Assembly: GCA_049999765.1 (NCBI GenBank) | Contig: JBNGIQ010009488.1 | Coordinates: 230,188 to 284,049 of the forward strand | Direction of reading: 5' to 3' | Source of the DNA: Phaeoceros laevis | Lineage: Eukaryota > Anthocerotophyta > Anthocerotopsida > Notothyladales | DNA length: 53,862 nucleotides | In this document: piece by piece, positions 1-9,671 of the stretch | Layout: every line of letters begins with the position of its first letter | Numbering within the stretch: the first letter of the stretch is position 1 | Made by a program: the position numbers and the translations under genes | The notes under the pieces: generated by a model | What the model saw: the letters and a program-made list of their open reading frames with translations, nothing else | What the model was told of the DNA's origin: nothing | The model's database searches: none

Positions 1-59
1 TCAAGCAAAGTGTTGTCAGTCTCTAAGTTGCCTGAACAAGATACTTTCGCAACAAGCAA

Positions 60-1997
60 TTACAGTGCGCCATATGGAACGAACCCAAGCTCAGACAACT
101 TCGAATGGGCTTGTGCGTAGTCCTGAAAGAAAGCATCTTCATCCTGCCAGAAACGATCAGAATGAGCTGTCATCAAGTTTTAGTGCCGCCCAAGTCCTGT
201 TGTGCATCTTGGGGGAAAGAGGGAAAGAACAGACTAGTGGTTCAGGTAGAACAGAAAGAAACATCTTCTTACCTTCGCATACAGCTCAACATACTGGCGG
301 AACCCGGGGTCTTCCACAAGGACTTTGTCTGTTGGCAGCTGCAGAATGCCTTCACGTTCTCCTGCCAGCAACTCTCTGGAATAGGGCAATCTTAAACCCG
401 AAGCAATCTACTCGTCTGTTGGCACATGGCTTCGAATGCGTGTATCACTATGAATTCACTATGAATTCACAATGAACTCGTACTTGTAAAATGAGTTGTC
501 AAAAAGAAGGGGGTTGTCAGTCCACGGTCCTTCAAAACCAGATCGCTCCAAATGGCCCTTTCCCTGCCAGAACAATGGATGTCAGTGGCGATCCTAGCTG
601 GTGTGGCTAAAGTCTGATACGATTCTCAGATATCAGTTTCTCACAAGTGTGTGAGCTCCGGACAGGGCGACAATTTCCTTGTCACTTAAGCCCATATGAC
701 CGAACACCTCCCTCAAGTGATCCGCTCCTGCCACAATCCGTAGGTTGACAAGTAAAGCACGAAGACCGATCAGTAGCTTCACTGAAGTTAGTACCCTAGC
801 AAGACAATATGGACCCGAGCATAAACCTTTCTTTGCATCCGGCAATCGGCCTTCTTCCGGGATCACTGTAAGATCCTGGAACACCAACTTCTAATTACAT
901 TAGAGTTCTGTTCGGGTACATCAAATTGCAGAAACGCAGCTGGCCAGGCAACGGAGAACAACCAACCTGTCTGCCAGGATGGAAGCAGATTTCTGGGCCA
1001 CCTGTTATCTCAACAGCAACAACGCCCGCAAGCTGCATCTCAAGCATGCGGTAACTTCGCGTTATTACAATGTCCGTATCTCACAGATGCAATCAATAAC
1101 TGTACGCGGATATCATGGGCATCCTGCTAGCAAGGACTGTTGTGCCTACAGGCTTGGCAGTCAGTACGGGTTACCGCCAGAAGTGACTAACATTGTAAGT
1201 TGTGACGGTAACGGAAGGTGTTGTAGTAGACAAGAGCATTGTGGTTAGCCATCTTCCCTAGTTCCCTAGGTCCCTAAGACGCACATATCAAACAAGGCTT
1301 GTAGGGCCCTCGGATCGGAAGGGCAGGAGCAGGAAGATTTGATACCTGGTAAAAGTCCGCATATGTGAGGATTGGGAACTGCTGCTTCACAGGCTCTAGA
1401 AGGTTCACAGCAATATCCAGACCCTTGTTAGCTTCATGTGCAAGTTCTTCAGGACACCGGATGGTGCCGAAGGGTCCACCCGTATTTGTTTTAGCGTCGT
1501 AAGTTCCAGCTCCATGCCACCTGCCGGTGTATCGAATTCATTAAAAGAAGATCCTAAGGAGTATGAAATGAGGCCTTCAACCTCTTAGGATGTACAGAGC
1601 TCTGTAAGTGATTGCCTGACTGAGCCAGGCACAGGCAATGCAATCAATGCTTTGGTTGTGCTGACAGAATACATCTCTTCCTGAAAGAACGGAAGCTCAA
1701 GTGCTACTTACGCAAGCCGCAGAATTATCGGGGCACAGTTCTTCTCTGTCCACATACGCGCAGAGGAGCAAATTAGAAATGTCGACGACACTCTCTGATG
1801 CAGCCTGTAAGGGAGTGGCATCTTGCCATGGGCAACTATTGCTTGACAAGCAGAGAATGCGCATCCCTTCTTAAGTGGTGGTGCCTCAACTTTTAGTACC
1901 ATGGACAATTACCAGCAATAAGTGCGCGGAGTCTCCTCCTAGCCTTCTGGATGGCTGAAATGTACTCTTGGGTCACGGTAGGGTACAACTTCCCCAT
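60..1997 (-). CDS. APX: L-ascorbate peroxidase (cytosolic/peroxisomal class), 9 exons
   Basis: Class I heme peroxidase that reduces hydrogen peroxide with ascorbate. Exons (minus strand): 1997-1913, 1745-1712, 1520-1346, 1032-967, 875-827, 727-645, 563-484, 375-273, 143-60. They join in phase to 252 residues, the usual length for soluble APX. Distal-side residues are visible in the motif LRLAWH as Arg38, Trp41 and His42, the same numbers as in pea APX. The proximal heme ligand is His162 in LSGAHTL, Trp178 lies in GPWTDN, and Asp207 follows LPT. Cys32 and the Arg of ERSGFEG match the known ascorbate-binding positions. The C-terminus ends [12 protein letters not shown] with no membrane anchor. 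The insertion typical of plastid APX is absent, so a cytosolic or matrix enzyme is inferred. The start is the first ATG in exon 1 (MGKLYP). It is divergent from BSD2, with 635 bp between the two start codons. Confidence 0.95.
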
Positions 1998-2632
1998 GCC
2001 GGCCCTGCTTCAGCAAGCAAACAGTCACAAGGCTTGGGTTCCGGTCCGCACTGCTGTTTGCCCTCTGCAGATTTTCAAGCAACACCAGAGGAGAGGAGAA
2101 GCCGCCAGTCACTCACTCTACAGTATGCTGAAAATTACCTTTGATGTAGGTGCGAGTGTACACAATTTTGGACTAGAGGACGCCGCCTGCCCTTTCAAGA
2201 TCAAGAAAAAGCAAGGAGGCAAACTTGACGAATTCCTGAGGGTATCAAGTTGCTACTCCATCAGCATTTTCCCGAGGCAAAGCATTCCAAATCATACACA
2301 AAAGATGCAATCGCCACACTCTTCCTCGCCACACTCTTCCTTGACAATTGGACAGCAGCTTTTTCCATCCATCTGAAGCGTTCTTCGACAGAAAACGGAA
2401 ACCAAACAGCAGCTCTTGGAGTTACTAGGCGACAGCAATTGATGATAGGTCACGAACTCGCCTGGCTTTCGGCGGAAAAGTCGGCCCTGTCTTTGCTTTG
2501 GTTCCCCCTTTCTACGCATGGACTATTAGAAAGACGTCTCAAGGCTGGCCAGCACAAGTGTTCAGAACCACCGGTTTCTGATTCTTTAGCGATTCTTTTC
2601 ATCCGGCGTCACGTTCGTGACTACCTCCTACG
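1998..2632. promoter_or_regulatory. Shared head-to-head intergenic region between APX and BSD2
   Basis: About 635 bp separate the two start codons, so the 5' leaders and promoters of both genes must lie here. No convincing TATA box was found by eye. Overlapping open frames in this stretch show no family resemblance and are treated as chance. Confidence 0.5.
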
Positions 2633-3469
2633 ATGGCGATGGCGGCAGCAGTGGTGCCTTGCACCCACAGCCTGGGTAGCTGTCGCATCCACGCAAGTCC
2701 CGCCTGCACTGCTTCTGGTGCAGGCGCAACTCCTTCCTCGCCGGCCACTGTGCGCATTCCGTCCGGTGTGGGCCTAGGTGTGCACGGATTCAGGGAAGCT
2801 TCGTGCTCCGGGGCTCGAGTTGGAGACTCTCAGCGGTCGGAATGCAGTAGAAGATTGCAAAGAGCCAGGCATGTCGCGAGGGCAGCAAAGGAGGAAACTG
2901 ACTCTCAGGTGAGCGGATCCTTGAAAGCAGCAGGTGCAACCCTAAACCGAAGAATGGCATTCTATGTGTTTCCTCTAAGGTTGCACCAATGGGGTTCCGT
3001 TGTTTGTTGCAGACGGGCATGACGGGTGGAGTGAAGACTAGAAGCATTCTCTGCGCCAAGTGCACAGGAAATGGTGAAGAGTGCTCACTGTGGCCTGTTA
3101 ACAGCTTGACTTGGTTCCTCCATTTGGGTTACGTTGTAAGCACCTAGTGTGGTGTGTGGTTTCCTAGCATTGGTTCATTTTTGTTGTTGTTACAGGAGCG
3201 GTAGTTTGCTCCCAGTGTTACGGGGACGGACTCAATTCGGTTGATCACTTCAACGGTCGGTTCAAGGCTGGCCACACTTGCTGGCTCTGCAGGTACTTCA
3301 TCTTCGAAGTGTAGTCAGGTCGGGGGCTGTGCTGTCTTATTCTTGTTGGGTGCAACATGAAGTCCGTTTAACTGCTAGTGCAATTTGCAGAGGGAAAAAG
3401 CAGATGCTGTGCGGAGAATGCAACGGTGCTGGATTCCTTGGAGGATTTCTGAGCACGAAGGATGACTAG
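2633..3469 (+). CDS. BSD2: BSD2-like DnaJ-type zinc-finger protein, plastid-targeted
   Basis: Homologue of BUNDLE SHEATH DEFECTIVE 2, a stromal chaperone that holds Rubisco large subunits during assembly. Exons 2633-2908, 3013-3073, 3196-3292 and 3391-3469 join in phase to 170 residues. Residues 1-90 are rich in Ser, Ala and Arg and look like a transit peptide. The rest is a DnaJ cysteine-rich zinc domain with four CxxC pairs: Cys106/109, Cys117/120, Cys141/144 and Cys152/155. The family-specific stretch NSVDHFNGRFKAG and the C-terminus GAGFLGGFLSTKDD match BSD2 rather than other DnaJ-like proteins. There is no J domain, as expected. Its stop overlaps the stop of the PPR relic on the other strand. 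The assignment rests on remembered family sequence; the motif fit is strong. Confidence 0.93.
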
Positions 3470-4144
3470 ATGCCATGTTTGCGTTTGGCTGTAGTCGCTC
3501 TCCTTCGCATTTCGAAGATAAGGGTTATCATCTTGTTCTCCCAATGCAAATTGTCAAATACTTTAAGTGCATCCTCCAAGCGTCCACACTTTGAATACAT
3601 GTCTAGTAGGCAGGAACCGACATAGACGTTGGGCTTGCCTGCAACTCTTAAAACATCAGCATGCACCATTTTCCCGGAAAATGGATCCTTTGCAACACCA
3701 CATGCTTTCAGGACTGCTACAAATATTTTGTTGTCTGCCTCCACAGCAGACTCTCTCATCTGTTGATAACATCGAATAGCCCCTCTTGCCTGACCATTTC
3801 GAGCATGTGCCAAAATGATAGAAGCCCACATAGCAGTTTGGTGTAGCCACTTTGGTAAAAACCTGTGTTGCTTCTTCCAACATCGAATGTGATGCATACA
3901 TACATATAATGTGATTGGCCAGGAATGCATTTGATTCATGCCCACCTTTGACAGCAAGAGCATGAACATGCCTACCAAGAACCAGATCCTTCTGTGAAAT
4001 GCACCTCTTGAGAACATAAAAAAAGACAGAACTGTCAACCCAAGATCCTCGCTGCACCTGGAGGTCCAATTCTTCAACATCCTCTCGGAGATGTCCCTTG
4101 TCCTGTACATTGCTCCACGTTCCAACCCCTTCAGAGCTTACCAC
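3466..4144 (-). pseudogene. PPR protein fragment, frameshifted
   Basis: Remains of a plant PPR (PLS-type) RNA-binding protein of the kind that edits organelle transcripts. One frame (4144 down to about 3830) reads FFYVLKRCISQKDLVLGRHV, then NHIICMYASHSMLEEATQVF. A second frame (about 3830 to 3500) continues with the same repeat pattern: WASIILAHARNGQARGAI, FVAVLKACG and SCLLDMYSKCGRLEDALKVF. The join near 3825-3835 needs an indel of 1 or 2 nt, so the reading frame is broken. The copy holds only about four repeats, against ten or more in working proteins, and has no E or DYW tail before the stop at 3466-3468. An intron at the frame change is possible, but no good splice borders were seen. Confidence 0.75.
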
Positions 4145-5549
4145 CCTGCAAGGCGGAAGCCACTGTCATAACCAAGAAAAGTCTGGTCCTTCCGTGAGCA
4201 GTATCATGCACATCTGCAGTTTCAGAAATCATCAGGCACGAGCATTGTTCAGGCATAATTACGTCCCCCCTACGCAATGTCATGAAAGATTAGATAATAG
4301 ACTGGCGTCCATTACCTTGTCTGACGTTTTGCCCCATGCTTGGGTGGACTTGACAGGTGTTTTTCCCGTGCACTTGCCACCAGCACAAGGCTCCTAGACA
4401 TGAGCATCTCATAAGGCCCGAAAGCAGCTCTCCGTTACAAGAGTGGCCGAATACCAAGTAGGTAACTGACAACTGGGGTCCCATGATGCTGGCCCGCACA
4501 AGTAAAACCCTGGAGAAGCAAAACTTCTTGCATCAAGGGATACTGCATACACAAATGCGTGAAAGATCTGATGAGTGCATTCAGGAGAGGTGCGATGATA
4601 CCTTGCAGAACGTTTCCATGGTGCGCCCGCCCAGCGCGCAGTCGCGACCAGAATTTGGACCAGGACGACGCTGAACTCTGTCCAGGCTCCACACTAAGAT
4701 GATATGCACCTGAAGAGTGCGTCCTTCTGTTGATCTGCTCTTGGTTCGTTAGAAGCCTGTCCAACGGTGTCCACCGCCTGGAGCAGTGCGGATAGGCTGA
4801 GCCAGTATGGCTTCGTTTAGCCGTCTTAGCGGTACCAAACGATGGCGCCAGGCCCAACGAACAGTATGCCCAGTGTCTGGTAGCAGTCCAAATTCTGCAG
4901 TCTCCATACTTCACAAATATGTGATTCTCACAACCTGGAGACCTCTTGCTGCCACCCGTGCTGCATCTCTTGGGACCGATTCCAGGTTTCGTATGAAAAT
5001 ACGCATATGCTGCTCATTGCCGGTGCAAATGCTTGTTTGTGTACAGCTTGCGTCTCACTCGTGCCAGGTTCCATATTATTCACCTGGATGATGAGGAACA
5101 CCGTCATTAAGCTCTTACTAGCTTAGCCTTTGGCCATGGCTGCGGCCCAAAAGTGCTGAATAATCGTGAGGCAATTTGCTATAAATAAAGACCGTTTGGC
5201 TTTTACGATTTTGTCTGTCTGCACCTGACATAAGTAGAAAACAGATCTCCCTTCTATATGCACCATGTAACACACATGCCCTGCCAATCTACACCATGTA
5301 ACATCAAGATTCAAATACCAAGACCCACAGCAGTCTAAATCGGGTCCGTGCCTTCAAGGCAGCATTAAGCCGGAAAGCACCATGAGCAAGTCAATGCCAG
5401 CGAAAAGCTATAATGCAACTCTCGTAAATGTCTCACCGCCGGGCAACCAAGAATTTTGAAGACTTCGACAGAAGTCGAAGGTCCTCTTGTCCTACTAATT
5501 CACACTACTCTCGTGCACTGCTTAGCTACAAACGTCAGCAGCATGATGT
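4145..5549. other. Intergenic stretch, no gene recognised
   Basis: About 1.4 kb between the PPR relic and the 3' end of the KH protein gene. A 159-residue open frame on the minus strand (4435-4914) shows no family motif or splice-consistent extension. The part nearest 5550 probably includes the 3' UTR of the KH protein gene. Confidence 0.5.
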
Positions 5550-7993
5550 TCACCCATACGTTTGATATGCATGTGATGTTCCGTAGTATGGAGAGTCATA
5601 CCCTTGATTCCCACCGTATCCTTTGCTGTTTTCATATCCTTGTTTCCTGCTATAGGAATGACTAGCCAGCTGGGACAGCCCATCCTTGTATGAGTCATAA
5701 GTTGACGTTCCATCAGAACCAGCAGAAATATGCCGCAGATCGTAACTCCCACCATTGAAGTTCGACACTGAACGTCCAGAAGGAACAGCACCACCACTGG
5801 AGTACTGATAATAGCCACCTTGCTGATATTGTTGCTGCCTAAGTTGAGACTCATGCCTGAGGTAATCCTCTCGTTGCTTAGCATGTTTGCCTCTCAAGGT
5901 GGTCATCTTTTGCTGATACTGCTCCTGGATGTCTCTCATGAGCTGCATTGACGCACACGACATGGTTGCAACACTCACACTTTCTGGGGAGTAAAGTCAA
6001 CCCCTTACCACCAAAAGCTGTCAAAATTAAACACAAAGAGGAACAGGTTCAGGAGCCACCTCACGATGCCTGGAATTCTCCTTGTCCTCCTCAGCGTTTT
6101 GATCTTTAGTTAGATCAATCGTCTCCTGTAAAAACCGCCGCTCAAGCTCCTCGAGTGACTGAGGCATTGGCTGCTCTTCATAACTAAGATCCATATCCTG
6201 CTCTTGCTCCTGATTTGCGCTGCCACCCTGATAAGAGCCACTTTCCTGATTTGCCACATGGTAGTATGAAGCTCCGTCTAGTGCTGGAGTTCCTGAACCT
6301 TTCCCACCAAACTGCGATGCAACACTCCCGGCTCCAGAAGCACCTTGGCCTTCAACAAATGAGGAAAAGGTGAGGTCGGTCGAGGTCCCAACGTGCCTCC
6401 CATATATGAACCAAAGCCAATGACCCACAGAAGAGCTATGTAACCACAAGTAGAATCAAAAGGACTCGGCTTCGTTATGGGAAACAGGTCCTGAATATTG
6501 TATCCGCAATTATCCAGTCCTCTAGGTTCACATGCTCAAGGTTTCTCCATCTGATGGAAAACACACGACTGCAGGGCAATACGAAGACCTCCATTCGTTG
6601 CAAGCAGCTGCAGAATAACTGTGTTTGCAGAGACTTACCTTGAGATGGTTATCCTCCAGCTACTACATCGATTTTCCAACCCAAAAGTTAGCCTCTAAAC
6701 GGCACTATCAGTAGCTCAACTTGCTGAGCCTAATTTCTATGCCCTTTGTTACGACTACGAGGTTCTCATGCGTACCGCCCGTCAAATCCACCAAAACAGA
6801 AAACTAGGGGGTAATGGAAAACTTGGTCTCACCCTCTTTGTACGAAAACGAAGGCGAGGATCCAGATCCATTCAAGCCTTGAGAGGAACCAGATACTGCT
6901 TCCCAGTGCCTACGAGCCTCCAAGTGGGAAGCAATGTGCTCAATGGTGCGCTTGTCTTCCTCATGGCTGGGTGGCTCACCACGCCCAGGCAGAGATGAAA
7001 CGCTTGGTGAGTGCTGCAGTCTTTGCACAGCAATGTGCTGCATCTGTGCAGCTATTAGAGGATTCACGGTAGGTGACCGGAAGGAGCCCTGGGGGCGTCT
7101 CGAGCTCTGCTGCTTCCACTCGTCTTCCACTTGATCCACCAGTTTATTGACGGTATCAGCCGCCTTACCCACAGCCATTTTATCAGGACCCGATATTTTG
7201 ACAAAAAAAGCTCCATTGCCCACAGTGAGGTTGTCTTCCAGCTTCAACCGGCATCCTGTTTCTTTCTCAATATTCTGTATAACAGTGCCCCCGGTCCCGA
7301 TCAAGCGCGGCTTCAGTCGCTTATCCCTTAAAGATATTCTTTCCACCACCTCACCGGGTTTGCGCGAATTTCCTCCCAGAGTAGTTGGACAACCCTGCAG
7401 AAGGAGATATAAAAGCGTTCAGATGATTAGTGCCAGCGTAACCCCCGTCCTCTACCCCAAGATGCATCTCGCACCACGAGGCATGCTGCCTGCAGCTGCT
7501 GTAGGCCATAACCCTGCTGCAAGTCCTCTGTTAACTCCCCGTTTGGCAAGTGCTTTTACGTTTCCCGACTAGAAGAGCTAGAAAGCAGGAGGGCAGGCTG
7601 TCAGAGCCCTCAACCGCGCCGGCTGCGCGCTTGAGAGTGGTATGTTGGAGCATGCTAACTTACCTGCGCAAAATGACCAACTTCCCCACAGATACGGCAG
7701 GTGAGCTCCTCCTCTTTCCTGCGCTTCCAGTTTCTTTCTACGGCTTTGGCCTTTGCCTCCCAAACTTTAGCCTCTCTACTAGTGAAGTCGGTGGGAACAG
7801 CATTGGGGTCCCGCGGCTCGTCCTCATCATCCGACTCGCCCGCGCTCGTGCTGGTGTTGCCTGTGGACCGCTTCTTCACCTTGCCGTTGTCCCGGAGGTT
7901 GTCTCTCGGCGCCCTGGGTGGGCCTGTGTACTCTCGACCATACACCTCCTTGAACCACTCGTCGTCCCTCTCGTCGTCCTGCCCGTCCGCCAT
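5550..7993 (-). CDS. CCHC zinc knuckle plus KH-domain RNA-binding protein
   Basis: Conserved plant nuclear RNA-binding protein of unknown exact role, related in layout to splicing factor SF1. Exons (minus strand): 7993-7664, 7394-6833, 6349-6060, 5942-5550, joining in phase to 524 residues. Residues 1-65 are acidic with a basic patch. The stretch RDPNAVPTDFTSREAKVWEA precedes a zinc knuckle of the form CX2CX4HX4C (Cys99, Cys102, His107, Cys112) that intron 1 splits. A KH domain follows at about 125-185, with the GxxG-type loop in LIGTGGTVIQNIEKETGC. The C-terminal third is Gln-, Ser-, Gly- and Tyr-rich and contains an acidic helical piece ending near QEQYQQKMTTLRGK. The start MADGQDD is the first in-frame ATG of exon 1. 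A telo-box-like site lies about 250 bp upstream. Confidence 0.88.
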
Positions 7994-8240
7994 ACGCAGC
8001 CCCACACTTCCACCCGCCCTGCCTAGCCGCTGGCTCCGCTGCGCTCCCACTGCTGCCGCCGTGGCTGCTGGAGCGAGCGGCTACGACTGCCGCTCCGCGT
8101 CCACCTCTGCTCAACACAACCCAGTAGCCTACACCGCCTTGGAGTGCGCTGCCTGCCCTGCCTTTGTCGCAACAACACCTGGGCAGCCTCGAAGTCAGGC
8201 AAGACGATCGCCAGCAGTCGTAGCAGCTCTCCGGATTTGC

Positions 8241-8250
8241 CTTAGGGTTT
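8241..8250. promoter_or_regulatory. Telo-box-like motif upstream of the KH protein gene
   Basis: The sequence cttagggttt (reverse complement AAACCCTAAG) matches the plant telo-box core AAACCCTA. It lies about 248 bp upstream of the KH gene start codon, in its likely 5' leader or promoter. Telo-boxes are known from plant translation and growth genes. Function here is inferred from position only. Confidence 0.4.
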
Positions 8251-8644
8251 GTCTCGTCGTCCTTGAGCTGTTACTTGGCTGTCATTAACTGTCGTGTAGG
8301 TATAACTCTTCGCCTTAACCATCACCGTTTTCAGAAGTAAGGCGGCTAATTCATACAACTCATAGACTAGTTTGCAGGCATAAAGTCGAAATGCTCCTGT
8401 GCCACGGGCCCAGTATGAATCGTTCACGCTATCAAAATACCAAATGCTATACCCAGCTTCGGCAAAATGGCCTCCCGCTGCAACTCACTTCGGACGCCGA
8501 CAAATCAGAAGCCCATCTTTAAATAGAAACTTTCATCCCAGGGAGTTTGTCGAGAGGGAACACAACAGGGAGAAGCGTAATTCTTGCTTCAGGAGCAGAA
8601 TTGTCCATTCAGGTTTGCAAAGTCTCCCGTCCACAATTCATGTT

Positions 8645-9131
8645 TTATTTTGAACGTCTGAGACATTCCTCCGCTGGTTCTGCCCTAGCAGCCTTTCGGG
8701 CCTGAACCCTGTAAGCAATCTCATAGACACTCCCTGCCAGCAACAAAACCTGTCATCACCACGGAGGGAGAGAGGCAGGCAACCGCCCTAAACACTTGGC
8801 AGTTCCAAGCGACAACAGTTCCATATCAGGAATAGATGCACTGACCAGCTACCACCAGCACCACGAGAACATCTCCTAAAGTCTGAATGGCCTTGACAGT
8901 TCCCTTGCTGGACTTGTAAGGCCTCAGATATGGATCGTCCTCCAAAAGCTGCACAATCGAGTAATGTAAGCGTAGAAGCATGCAGTCCTGAGCACATGAA
9001 ACTGACAGGCACAGGGCCCTGCAAGGACTCACAATTCGCTCCCTGACACCAGGTTCCGTCGAAAGTTTGCGGATGTGACTACGGGGAGCGGTGAACGCTC
9101 TCCGCGCTGCAAGCGCTCGAAGAGCTTGCAT
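8645..9131 (-). CDS. Small mitochondrial membrane protein, probably succinate dehydrogenase subunit 7-like
   Basis: Three exons (9131-9033, 8948-8846, 8733-8645) join in phase to a 96-residue protein. Residues 1-25 are rich in Ala and Arg with no acids, like a mitochondrial presequence (MQALRALAARRAF). The middle has the stretch STEPGVRERILLEDDPYLRP, then a basic patch and a single hydrophobic segment, GDVLVVLVVAGSVYEIAY (about 63-80), followed by a basic tail. This resembles the plant-specific accessory subunit SDH7 of complex II as I remember it; I cannot verify the alignment. The ATG at 9131 was chosen over an in-frame ATG eight codons upstream because it gives the cleaner presequence. It is head to head with CNOT10. 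Confidence 0.72.
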
Positions 9132-9671
9132 GCTGCCCTCACCTTCACAAGTCACGATCGAGCAGCGGTGTGGAGGGCACTGCCCGCGAACCTACTACAC
9201 GGGTAACAAACCTTGAATCAGTAGTAGTAGTCTAATGTGCACGATGCACCACACTAGAGACTTGTGCACACGTTCCTTTACTGAAGGAACTGCTGCTTCC
9301 CAGAATGCCAAGTCGCCTGACATTCATGGCCTGAGAAACGCCAAATCAAGGCGGATGAGAGTGATGAAGGTATTACATACCGGCGACGGTTTTGACTGCA
9401 CTTGGATACTTCCACTGATACGGTCAGCGAGCTGCCTGCCTATTGATGAGCCTGGGCGTGTGATTACCTTATGCCGGCCGGCTTTGCCCACAGGCTTCGA
9501 CTGAGAGCAGTCTGGCCTAGTCCACCACCTTCCCCAGCAACAACACAACACACCACTGCCCGGGGCTCGGGAATTGTGTAACAACCTGGCTTAGGGTTTA
9601 ACACCTTTCGTATTTGGAAAGGCTTCTCTAGCTTGCACGATTGCAGAGTCTTGTGGCGCGTTGCACTGGAG
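9132..9671. promoter_or_regulatory. Shared head-to-head promoter region, SDH-like gene and CNOT10
   Basis: 540 bp lie between two diverging start codons. A telo-box-like motif is present near the CNOT10 side (9591-9600). No other element was recognised with confidence. Confidence 0.5.
9591..9600 (+). promoter_or_regulatory. Telo-box-like motif just upstream of CNOT10
   Basis: The sequence ttagggttta contains the telo-box core in reverse orientation, about 72 bp before the CNOT10 start codon. It is the second telo-box-like copy seen in a 5' flank within 1.4 kb. Confidence 0.45.
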
